Source: Coriobacteriia bacterium
Lineage (GTDB): Bacteria > Actinomycetota > Coriobacteriia > WRKU01 > WQUG01
Direction: 5' to 3'
Assembly: GCA_009785705.1 (NCBI GenBank)
Contig: WQVS01000016.1
Location: 1 to 16,977, forward strand
Length of the DNA stretch: 16,977 nt
The position numbers were made by a program, and so were the translations under genes. This document shows positions 7,341 through 13,383 of this stretch, piece after piece (the stretch's first letter is position 1; each line of letters begins with the position of its first letter). A model generated the notes under the pieces. The model saw nothing but the letters and a program-made list of their open reading frames with translations. It had not been told where the DNA came from and made no database searches.

Positions 7341-8426
7341 TTAGAGGATAAGCATGGCATCGCCAAAAGACAGAAAACGATACTCTTTTTGCACAGCCTC
7401 ATTATAAGCTGCAAGTATCTCCTCTCGTCCTGTGAAGGCTGAAATCATCATTACTAAAGTTGACTTTGGCACATGAAAATTAGTAATGAGTGCATCCACT
7501 GCCTTAAATTCGAAGCCAGGCAAAATGTAGAGCGATGTGGGAGCTCCCTGCTCACTAATGGCACCTGAGCTAAGTTGTGCTGCTGACTCTAAAGCACGTA
7601 CTACTGTGGTACCCACTGCAATTACACGGCCGCCTGCTGCACGAGCAGTATTTACTGCATCAGCTGCCTCTTGTGGCACGTGAAAATATTCCGTGTGGAT
7701 ATGATGCTGGGCCGGATCATCCTCACTTACCGGACGGAAGGTATCGAGACCTACATCCAAGCGCACGCGGGCAATATTTACCCCTTTTGTCTGCAGTGCA
7801 TCTAGAAGTTCTGGAGTAAAGTGCAGGCCTGCTGTTGGGGCTGCTGCACTGTGCTCGTCAGCACCAGCATAAACAGTTTGATACATGTCCTGGTCACCTG
7901 CATAACCCTTAATGTAGGGTGGCAGTGGCAAGGTGCCTAGCCTATGAATTGCTGCATGGAAATCATCGTCTGCAGCAGAAAAACTGATGTGACGGATTCC
8001 GTTATCACCCACAGAAATAACCTTCCCTGTGAGACGGGTCTGGGAAGGATTCTCGCCTTCACCAAAGACAATCTCCGTACCCTCTTTAACGCGCTTACCT
8101 GGCTTTGCAAGACACTCCCAAACGGGGCAGGTAGAAGTTCCCTCTTTCAGGTCTTTTAGCAGTAAGACCTCTATTGCCCCGCCTGTATCTGCACGCCTGC
8201 CCTGCAGTCTAGCAGGAAGCACACGTGTTTCATTTACTACCAAAAGGTCATCAGGATTAAGATAGTCACCAATGTCGCGAAAATGGCGATGTTCAAGCTT
8301 GTTGTTGCTACGATTCATGACAAGCAACTTGCAAGCATCACGGGGCATCATGGGCTCTTGCGCTATAAGATGTTCTGGTAGGTGGTAATTGAAGTCTTCG
8401 GTGCGTAATGGTGTATCAGTAGTCAT
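7341..8426 (-). CDS. queA: S-adenosylmethionine:tRNA ribosyltransferase-isomerase QueA
   Basis: 361 aa, a normal full length. QueA transfers and isomerises the ribosyl part of SAM onto preQ1 at tRNA position 34 to give epoxyqueuosine. Family blocks are clear: DFNYHLPEHLIAQ (12-24), the DLLVVNETRVLPARL block, TAGLHFTPELL, HIHTEYFHVP, GGRVIAVGTTVVRALES and TNFHVPKSTLVMMISAFTG near the end, finishing YRFLSFGDAML. AGAGGA lies 3 nt before the ATG. The gene follows queH by 41 nt on the same strand, so the two last steps of queuosine synthesis are encoded together with the later enzyme first. No queC, queD, queE, queF or tgt is in the window, so whether precursor is made or salvaged cannot be judged here. 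Confidence 0.97.
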   Translation of the reverse strand: MTTDTPLRTEDFNYHLPEHLIAQEPMMPRDACKLLVMNRSNNKLEHRHFRDIGDYLNPDDLLVVNETRVLPARLQGRRADTGGAIEVLLLKDLKEGTSTCPVWECLAKPGKRVKEGTEIVFGEGENPSQTRLTGKVISVGDNGIRHISFSAADDDFHAAIHRLGTLPLPPYIKGYAGDQDMYQTVYAGADEHSAAAPTAGLHFTPELLDALQTKGVNIARVRLDVGLDTFRPVSEDDPAQHHIHTEYFHVPQEAADAVNTARAAGGRVIAVGTTVVRALESAAQLSSGAISEQGAPTSLYILPGFEFKAVDALITNFHVPKSTLVMMISAFTGREEILAAYNEAVQKEYRFLSFGDAMLIL

Positions 8427-8467
8427 GAATCCTCTTTGCTTCTACGTATCTTGGCTTTATCTATACT

Positions 8468-9040
8468 CTATTTTGTGTCGGAATTACGGGAAGCACTAGC
8501 TTTCTTGCATCGCTTGCGCTGCTCCTGAACTTCTGCCCTGCCCCTTAAGCAACCACAATAGTTCTGACGATATATCCCTAGGTCACGTGCCTTGTTTTGT
8601 GCCTCTCTATAGTAGTTGCGAAAATCGTATTGTGCAAAGGATACATCTGGATAACTCTGTGCGATATGCGTCCCTGCTCTGTTGATTGCCTCAAGATTTT
8701 GCCAGGGGCTAATGCTCAATGTCGTGGCAAAGCTATCATAGCTGTTACTGGCTGCCCACTGAGCCGTTCGCCCAAGTCTCAAGAGGTAACAGGAAAAACA
8801 ACGCTGCTCATCATTTGCATCAACCTGCTCCCAATCATTATCAGGAGCAATTTCTATGAAATCAATGTCTTTCTCACGGGCATAATCAAAACAAGTATCG
8901 CGGCGCTTAAGATACTCATCCATAGGTTCAATATTGGGATTATAGAAAATCACAGCAACACGTTCAGCCTCTTCGGCCAGCACGTCATAAACCCCCATCA
9001 AGCAGGGAGCACAGCAGGTATGTAAAGCAAGAAGTTTCAT
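8468..9040 (-). CDS. queH: Epoxyqueuosine reductase QueH
   Basis: 190 aa. QueH (DUF208) reduces epoxyqueuosine in tRNA to queuosine and is unrelated in sequence to the cobalamin enzyme QueG. Diagnostic metal-binding motifs are all present: LHTCCAPC (6-13, with C9, C10, C13), FYNPNIEPMDEY (32-43), RCFSCYLLRL (80-89, with C81 and C84) and YRQNYCGC (157-164, with C162 and C164). The short basic C-terminus (QEQRKRCKKA) is not conserved in my memory of the family. GAGGT lies 6 nt before the ATG. It is co-directional with queA (41 nt downstream) and lies 158 nt downstream of folD, with no obvious promoter of its own. Confidence 0.95.
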   Translation of the reverse strand: MKLLALHTCCAPCLMGVYDVLAEEAERVAVIFYNPNIEPMDEYLKRRDTCFDYAREKDIDFIEIAPDNDWEQVDANDEQRCFSCYLLRLGRTAQWAASNSYDSFATTLSISPWQNLEAINRAGTHIAQSYPDVSFAQYDFRNYYREAQNKARDLGIYRQNYCGCLRGRAEVQEQRKRCKKASASRNSDTK

Positions 9041-9086
9041 CGATTACCTCAATAGCGCACACTCTAAATGTTCAAGATTCGTGCTG

Positions 9087-9164
9087 GCTTTTCTTCGCAA
9101 AAGCGCAGTGTTGCCTGCGGCTTCACTATTCTTCGCTCGCTCCGCCTGTTTCCTAGAAGCTGCA
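9087..9164. repeat. Intergenic inverted repeats between folD and queH
   Basis: GCTTTT (9087-9092) and AAAAGC (9099-9104) make a 6-bp hairpin. TGCGGCTTC (9116-9124) and GAAGCTGCA (9156-9164) make a 9-bp stem with one G-U pair on the plus strand and a 31-nt loop containing CTCGCTCCGC. On the minus strand the wobble becomes an A-C mismatch. No clear U-run follows in either direction, so these are not convincing terminators. Confidence 0.4.
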
Positions 9165-9198
9165 AGCGCCATTTCGCAGTAGAAAATCAGCGCGAAGA

Positions 9199-10044
9199 TT
9201 AAGCATCTAGTGCACTCTGGATTGTGTTTTCGATTAGCATAGCGCGCGTCATTGGTCCTACTCCTCCAGGTACGGGAGTTATGGCACCTGCTAGGGAACT
9301 TGCTGCTTCGAAATCTACGTCACCTACCAGTTTTCCTTCTTTGTTGCGGTTTATGCCTACGTCGATTACTACTGCCCCAGGCTTTATGCAGTCTGCCCCC
9401 AATAGCTCTGCTACTCCTACGGCGGCTACCAGTATATCTGCCTGCCTGCAGACTGCTGGTAAGTCCGCGGTGCGTGAATGACAAATAGTGACGGTGGCAT
9501 TTTTCTCTAGCAGAAGCAATGATTGAGGCTTGCCTACAATGGTTGATCTGCCCACTACTACCGCATGCTTGCCGCAGGTATCGATGTCGTAATGTTCCAG
9601 TAGGCGCATAACACCTAAGGGAGTACAAGCACGCAAGGCGTTTTGTCCTCTCAGGGTGCGACCTAGATTTTCTGCCGTAAATCCATCAACATCTTTTTCG
9701 GGTGAAATCTGCGCAATGGCCGCCTCTTCATCAAGATGCCCTGGCAGGGGAAGTTGTACTAGGATGCCATGGACAGACTCATCTGCATTAAGCTTGCCGA
9801 TGAGCTGATTGAGCTCATCTTGCGTGGTCTCTTCTGACAAGCGGTGGTCGAAGGTTTGGATGCCCACCTCTGCACAGTCCTGCTCCTTCATCCTTACATA
9901 GACTGCTGATGCTGGGTCATCGCCCACTAGAACGACTGCCAGTCCGATGCTTTTCCCTGTCTGCTGCAGGTAATCTTGAGCGGATCGTTTTGCCTGCTCT
10001 CTTACGCTTGCAGCAACATGGTTTCCATCGATTATGAGGGTCAT
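9199..10044 (-). CDS. folD: Bifunctional methylenetetrahydrofolate dehydrogenase / methenyltetrahydrofolate cyclohydrolase FolD
   Basis: 281 aa, the usual family size. FolD interconverts 5,10-methylene- and 10-formyl-tetrahydrofolate using NADP+, feeding purine and formyl-Met-tRNA synthesis. Motifs: YVRMKEQ (catalytic Tyr and Lys, about 50-56), VHGILVQLPLPGHL, PEKDVDGFTAENLGR, ACTPLGVMRLLEHY, the nucleotide loop VVVGRSTIVGKP, CHSRTADL, PGAVVIDVGINR and TPVPGGVGPMTRAMLIENT. The open frame extends 53 codons further upstream, but that part is Cys- and Ser-rich and unlike FolD, and AAGGAG lies 7 nt before the ATG at 10044, so that start is chosen. It may be the first gene of a folD-queH-queA transcript; no terminator separates them clearly. 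Confidence 0.95.
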   Translation of the reverse strand: MTLIIDGNHVAASVREQAKRSAQDYLQQTGKSIGLAVVLVGDDPASAVYVRMKEQDCAEVGIQTFDHRLSEETTQDELNQLIGKLNADESVHGILVQLPLPGHLDEEAAIAQISPEKDVDGFTAENLGRTLRGQNALRACTPLGVMRLLEHYDIDTCGKHAVVVGRSTIVGKPQSLLLLEKNATVTICHSRTADLPAVCRQADILVAAVGVAELLGADCIKPGAVVIDVGINRNKEGKLVGDVDFEAASSLAGAITPVPGGVGPMTRAMLIENTIQSALDA

Positions 10045-10174
10045 GCAGGGGCTCCTTTTCGGCGAGCAAGGCACGCTTTTATTGATTGCGCGCGCAGGGA
10101 CAATACTGTGTTTAGCAGATGCAATAAAGTGTACCACTGCTAGAGCGCCCAACCTACAGCAAATACACAATTGA

Positions 10175-10214
10175 AGTGGCGGAGCACATCCATTACTGGA
10201 CACACTCCGCCATT
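10175..10214 (-). terminator. Hairpin terminator after the padR/DUF1700/DUF4097 operon
   Basis: AGTGGCGGAG (10175-10184) pairs with CTCCGCCATT (10205-10214) over 10 bp with one G-U, loop 20 nt. It lies 38 nt past the DUF4097 stop and before folD. The tail on the minus strand (CAATTGTGTATTT) is only moderately T-rich. The tail on the plus strand has TTTT. Its position favours termination of the upstream minus-strand operon. Confidence 0.55.
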
Positions 10215-10252
10215 GTTTTGGGGCTTAGGATAAGTTTAGATAGTCAGAAAAC

Positions 10253-11287
10253 TTATTCTTCGTCTTCACTGTCGCTATCCTGGCTGCTGCCAACAGCACT
10301 GTTGCCACTGTCGGCATCTTCAGAATAGTCAGATTCATATTCTGAATCAGTGAACTCTTCACCATCATCGAAGTAGTTACTTCCCGCATCAAACTCTTCT
10401 TGGGTAATGTTGAATAGATTCACGCTGCCGCTAATACTTTCAACTTTAATGAATCCATTCGTACCACTTACAGAGTGCTCACCCATACCATTGAATAGGG
10501 TTTCTCCATTTTTAGAGATACTTCCACTAACGGTACTGAACTCCATCCTGAAATCGTCAAGATTAAGAATATGTGCTGTTGTTGAGCCTGATACTTGCGA
10601 CACATTAAAGTCTGCAAGTCTACTGTTAGTCACATTCACACTTCCACTAACACTGGTCACAGATAGGTTGCTCGGGTTAAGTGCTCCCAGTGAATCCACC
10701 TTAATATTCGTGCTTACTCCGTCAATCCTAAGGCTATCAATCTGCACTAGTTGCTCTGCCTGAACATCAACATCGCCACTCACTAGCTGCAGATTCACAT
10801 CGCGCAGTGTTGTCCCCTGAGGTACGCTGACTATGATTTCATCTTGCGAAGATACGTTTATATTTATACCCGGGAAGAATCCCATACTGAAGCGAGTTCT
10901 ATACTCAATCGAAAGCCTTCCGTTGCGCACAGTTATCCTGTAGTTGTCTGGGTTTTGTGCATAAACAGCGTAGGACACATAGTCCCCATCAGGCGAGCCT
11001 GCATCAGCAGGAACAAGATGAATTCTTGCGCTTACCCCTGATACAGATACAGTGTGAATATCCTCGCGTACCGTTTCGCTTAACCTTCCCTGCACACTTG
11101 TGTCACTGAGGGAATTCATGTTTCTGTCATAGAAAGTGCCCGTTCGTACATCGGCAAAACGTAGGGGGATTAAGGTGCTGGGAACATTACCGCCCAGTGC
11201 TACACCCATGCCCGCAAGTCCAAGCCCCACCAAGAATGCCGCCAGTATAAGCACCCAAACTGTTTTCATTGCTGCTCTGCTTGACAT
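10253..11287 (-). CDS. DUF4097 membrane-anchored adhesin-like beta-helix protein
   Basis: 344 aa. A single N-terminal membrane segment (about 8-33) precedes an exported region (about 45-295) with the regular short strands typical of DUF4097: VSVSGVSARIHL, LQLVSGDVDVQ, LSVTSVSGSVNVTNSRL, VSQVSGSTTAHILNL, STVSGSISKNG, VESISGSVNL. The recurring V-S-G-S turns predict a parallel beta-solenoid. The tail (about 303-344) is almost all Asp, Glu, Ser and Gly. DUF4097 proteins commonly sit beside DUF1700 and PadR genes in Gram-positive bacteria; their molecular role is not established. Its ATG overlaps the DUF1700 stop by one base (TAATG), and AAAGGGGA lies 7 nt upstream, so translation is probably coupled. 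Confidence 0.85.
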   Translation of the reverse strand: MSSRAAMKTVWVLILAAFLVGLGLAGMGVALGGNVPSTLIPLRFADVRTGTFYDRNMNSLSDTSVQGRLSETVREDIHTVSVSGVSARIHLVPADAGSPDGDYVSYAVYAQNPDNYRITVRNGRLSIEYRTRFSMGFFPGININVSSQDEIIVSVPQGTTLRDVNLQLVSGDVDVQAEQLVQIDSLRIDGVSTNIKVDSLGALNPSNLSVTSVSGSVNVTNSRLADFNVSQVSGSTTAHILNLDDFRMEFSTVSGSISKNGETLFNGMGEHSVSGTNGFIKVESISGSVNLFNITQEEFDAGSNYFDDGEEFTDSEYESDYSEDADSGNSAVGSSQDSDSEDEE

Positions 11288-11913
11288 TAGTGTGTCCCCT
11301 TTCTGTTCTTGAATCTACGCAAAAGCTGTGAACCGCCACGAGCTGCTCCATTAACGGCATGCTTTGTCAGCCACGCAAGGACAATCGCAAGCGCGGCACC
11401 AAAGGCAGTGAGAGCAAGTCCTACGCCTATTGTTGCAAGGCCTGTAGTAAAGTGCGAGAAGAGTGTAACAAAACCGATTCCTATATAGGCTATTCCACCC
11501 ACAAAAGCAGTTATGGCTGCGATGAAGAGTGAAAATATTACCGAGAGGGCCGTAAGCAGTAGAGAGAAAATGAGCATGATGAGAACCAAGCCCAAAGGAT
11601 TAGCCAGGGCAAGAACTCCTATTACAACCATCCAAAGTGCACTAAGGCCTTTCTTGGTCGTCTTACCTTCACCTGTCGTATCTGCGTAAACGTGGTCACC
11701 CAATATTCCTGCTGCAACCTGTGCAGGGCTGCCTAGCTCAGCAACTGCTGCTGCTTCATTTTCTGGACCCGCCTCTGAAAGATATTCATCGTAGTAAGCC
11801 ATTGCAGCTATCGCTTCTGACTCTGGCAGTACGTTGAGTCTTTGACGCAAGTCTGCCAGAAAGGCAGTCTTTGTCATTGTCTGTGTCGTGCTATCTGCAT
11901 ATTTGGCAGTCAT
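11287..11913 (-). CDS. DUF1700/HAAS-domain membrane protein
   Basis: 208 aa. Residues about 13-75 match the HAAS helical domain: MTKTAFLADLRQRLNVLPES, then AMAYYDEYLSEAGPENEAAAVAELGSP in the usual order, ending at AAGILGD. Four or so hydrophobic helices follow (about 90-185), then a basic tail RRFKNRKGTH. HAAS domains are cytosolic, often encoded next to PadR regulators, and are thought to link the regulator to membrane proteins; that function is inference. The gene overlaps padR by one base (TAATG) and DUF4097 by one base, so all three are one operon. Many family members begin at the internal Met 13, but there is no ribosome site there. Confidence 0.88.
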   Translation of the reverse strand: MTAKYADSTTQTMTKTAFLADLRQRLNVLPESEAIAAMAYYDEYLSEAGPENEAAAVAELGSPAQVAAGILGDHVYADTTGEGKTTKKGLSALWMVVIGVLALANPLGLVLIMLIFSLLLTALSVIFSLFIAAITAFVGGIAYIGIGFVTLFSHFTTGLATIGVGLALTAFGAALAIVLAWLTKHAVNGAARGGSQLLRRFKNRKGTH

Positions 11914-12398
11914 TATGTTCTCGCTCCTTCCTGTCCACTTTGGGGAATGTCTTGTGTGTTGTGTGTGCTGTCCTGGCTTTTCTCATGATTAAGAGCGCCA
12001 GTTGCTGTGTGCTTGTCTTTAATGCGCTGCATTTGCATATCTGCTTCTTTGTCTGCAGCGTCTACAGCAACTGCCAGGGCAGCTATTTCTTCTGGGGTAA
12101 AGTTGAGGAGCGAATCTACGCCATCCTTAAAGGTCCCCCATGATGTCTGAATGTTTCGTAAGTGTCTGTGTCCCTCATCAGTAATGCGGTAGTAGCGACG
12201 ATTTCTGCCACTATGTGGCTGATCGTAGGTCGTTACCATCTGATCCTTTTGCAGTCTACGCAGTACAGGATACAGAGTTGATTCTGACACGGGAATGACC
12301 TGCTTAATGTCTTGCGTCAAGCTGTAACCATAAGCGTCTTCACGCGCAAGAACTGCCAAAACACAACCATCTAACAAGGCTGAACCTAGTTGAAACAT
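11913..12398 (-). CDS. PadR-family transcriptional regulator
   Basis: 161 aa. Residues 1-105 are a PadR winged helix: FQLGSALLDGCVLAVLARED, AYGYSLTQDI, then the recognition region VSESTLYPVLRRLQKDQMV and the wing SGRNRRYYRITDEG. A C-terminal helix region (about 98-128) should serve dimerisation. The last 30 residues are polar and probably disordered, longer than in the small PadR class. GGAGGT lies 4 nt before the ATG. PadR repressors typically bind palindromes at their own promoter and respond to a ligand or protein; the perfect palindrome at 12579-12599 over this gene's -10 is the obvious operator. It is first gene of the operon with DUF1700 and DUF4097. Confidence 0.95.
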   Translation of the reverse strand: MFQLGSALLDGCVLAVLAREDAYGYSLTQDIKQVIPVSESTLYPVLRRLQKDQMVTTYDQPHSGRNRRYYRITDEGHRHLRNIQTSWGTFKDGVDSLLNFTPEEIAALAVAVDAADKEADMQMQRIKDKHTATGALNHEKSQDSTHNTQDIPQSGQEGART

Positions 12399-12574
12399 AC
12401 TTACCTCCCGTCTTTCTGTCTTTAGTCAAATCTCTAGATAGTTTTAAAAGTTCTTCTGCTTGCTGCTGTGAACAGCTACGCCAATACTGCGCTGGCATTG
12501 GCGCGGGTGGCTGTTGTTAAGCGCATTTCTGCGGAGCGAGATGGCAGCCACCCACATGTTGTTTTTCTCGCTTG
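12399..12574 (-). other. Long structured 5' leader of the padR operon
   Basis: With the promoter at 12581-12609 the transcript should begin near 12574, leaving about 176 nt before padR. The leader holds three hairpins in a row: GGGTGGCTG/CAGCCACCC (9 bp, 12505-12513 with 12545-12553, 31-nt loop), CGCCAAT/ATTGGCG (7 bp, 12479-12485 with 12497-12503), and GCTG-TTCA-CAGC near 12465-12476. The first two stems are separated by a single base. No known riboswitch class is recognised. On the plus strand the 9-bp stem is followed by GTTGTTTTT, so a plus-strand terminator reading is also possible. Confidence 0.45.
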
Positions 12575-12578
12575 CATA

Positions 12579-12599
12579 ATACTATATGACATATAGTAT
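12579..12599. promoter_or_regulatory. Perfect palindromic operator, probable PadR autoregulation site
   Basis: ATACTATAT (12579-12587), spacer GAC, ATATAGTAT (12591-12599) is a perfect 9-3-9 inverted repeat. It covers the padR -10 box and part of the spacer. PadR-family repressors commonly use AT-rich palindromes placed like this at their own promoters, so binding would block transcription directly. Confidence 0.75.
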
Positions 12600-12609
12600 G
12601 TTGTGTCAA
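12581..12609 (-). promoter_or_regulatory. Promoter of the padR operon
   Basis: On the minus strand a perfect -35 TTGACA (12609-12604) is followed by exactly 17 bp and a -10 TATAGT (12586-12581). It is the best sigma-70-type promoter in the window. AT-rich DNA upstream of the -35 could act as an UP element. Confidence 0.8.
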
Positions 12610-12623
12610 GATATATTATAGAA

Positions 12624-12646
12624 AAATAATTTAAGAAATAATTTAA
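12624..12646. repeat. 11-bp tandem AT repeat upstream of the padR -35
   Basis: AAATAATTTAA occurs at 12624-12634 and 12636-12646, a 12-bp period, in a run with almost no G or C. It lies 15-37 bp upstream of the -35 box. Its composition and place fit an UP element for RNA polymerase alpha subunits. Confidence 0.5.
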
Positions 12647-12701
12647 CCTCAATTACATGCTCTACGCTGCACTTTTGTAAAAACTTTGCATCAGCTGCAA
12701 C

Positions 12702-12729
12702 CTGACAGGCCTTTGAAACGTATTATATA
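12702..12729 (+). promoter_or_regulatory. Candidate promoter of the sigma-factor operon
   Basis: CTGACA (12702-12707) is followed after 16 bp by TATATA (12724-12729); a second TATATA register gives 18 bp. TTGAAAC at 12713-12719 lies inside this stretch and could alternatively be an ECF-type -35 with the next box near 12737, which would fit autoregulation. The two readings cannot be separated by eye. Confidence 0.4.
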
Positions 12730-12730
12730 T

Positions 12731-12762
12731 AGAGGCTAAATAGTGGTACCGATAAGGCCTCT
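12731..12762 (+). other. Hairpin in the leader of the sigma-factor gene
   Basis: AGAGGC (12731-12736) and GCCTCT (12757-12762) form a 6-bp stem with a 20-nt loop, 18 nt before the ATG. It would overlap or abut the transcription start and is close to the GAGGA at 12766-12770, so it could influence ribosome access. Confidence 0.35.
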
Positions 12763-12780
12763 GATGAGGATGGGAAACCT

Positions 12781-13383
12781 ATGAACATACTTAAGGAAAA
12801 ATGCACATGCGATTTATCGCCAGCTGCTTTGGTCAAACGCCACAGCACTAGCGTATTGCGTGCAGCAGTAGCAATCTGCAATTCGCGCTATGCGGCAGAT
12901 GACATAGTGCAAAATGTCTTTCTGCAATTAGTTCGCACGCAGCCAGCTTTTGAAAATGATCGGCATGCAAAATCTTGGCTGCTACGCGTAACCATCAACT
13001 GCTGCAAGGACTTACAGCGCAGTGCCTGGTCTAGCAAAGTGAGCTCACTTGATGAAATGCAAGAAAATCAAGTCGGCACACACGAACTGGCAACAAAGCA
13101 CAACGTCATTGCCTCTGCTGGTGCTAGTCACAACGCAAGTGCAGAGCATGACCCAGAACAAGCACTGGCACAGACAGAACAGCAGCAGTCAGTTTACAAA
13201 GCTGTTGCAAGTCTGCCGCCCTACCAGCGTAGCTGTATTCACCTCTTCTACTTTGAAGATTTGAACATTGCTGAAATCGCTTCTGTCATAGAACAACCTT
13301 CAGCAACAGTAAAATCCCATCTACATCGCGGACGCAAAAAGCTACACACAATTCTAGGTGAGGAGTACGACTATGAAGCCTAA
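12781..13383 (+). CDS. ECF-type RNA polymerase sigma factor
   Basis: 200 aa. Region 2 spans about 15-82: AALVKRHSTSVLRAAVAICNSRYAADDIVQNVFLQLV with the -10-binding helix and the RHAKSWLLRVTINCCKD block. Region 4 spans about 133-190: YKAVASLPPYQRSCIHLFYFEDLNIAEIASVIEQPSATVKSHLHRGRKKL with its helix-turn-helix for the -35. There is no region 3, as expected for the ECF group. The linker between the regions (about 83-132) is unusually long, polar and Ala/His/Glu-rich. Cysteines 8, 10, 33, 74, 75 and 152 might be redox-sensitive, but that is speculation. The stop overlaps the next gene by 11 nt, which is typical of a sigma/anti-sigma pair. GAGGA lies about 10 nt before the ATG. Confidence 0.92.
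   Translation: MNILKEKCTCDLSPAALVKRHSTSVLRAAVAICNSRYAADDIVQNVFLQLVRTQPAFENDRHAKSWLLRVTINCCKDLQRSAWSSKVSSLDEMQENQVGTHELATKHNVIASAGASHNASAEHDPEQALAQTEQQQSVYKAVASLPPYQRSCIHLFYFEDLNIAEIASVIEQPSATVKSHLHRGRKKLHTILGEEYDYEA

Noticed and set aside
8597..9025. 142-codon plus-strand open frame opposite queH
   Set aside because: It lies wholly antisense to a gene with all QueH motifs, and its translation shows no recognisable domain.
10045..10203. Upstream extension of the folD frame (53 codons)
   Set aside because: It is Cys/Ser-rich, unlike any FolD N-terminus, and a good AAGGAG site supports the ATG at 10044.
12505..12560. Plus-strand intrinsic terminator for an unknown small RNA
   Set aside because: There is a stem followed by a T-run, but no convincing plus-strand promoter or gene lies before it; it is treated as part of the padR leader.
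13358..13372. GTG start for the propeller protein
   Set aside because: The ATG at 13373 has GAGGAG at ideal spacing, whereas the GTG has no ribosome site.
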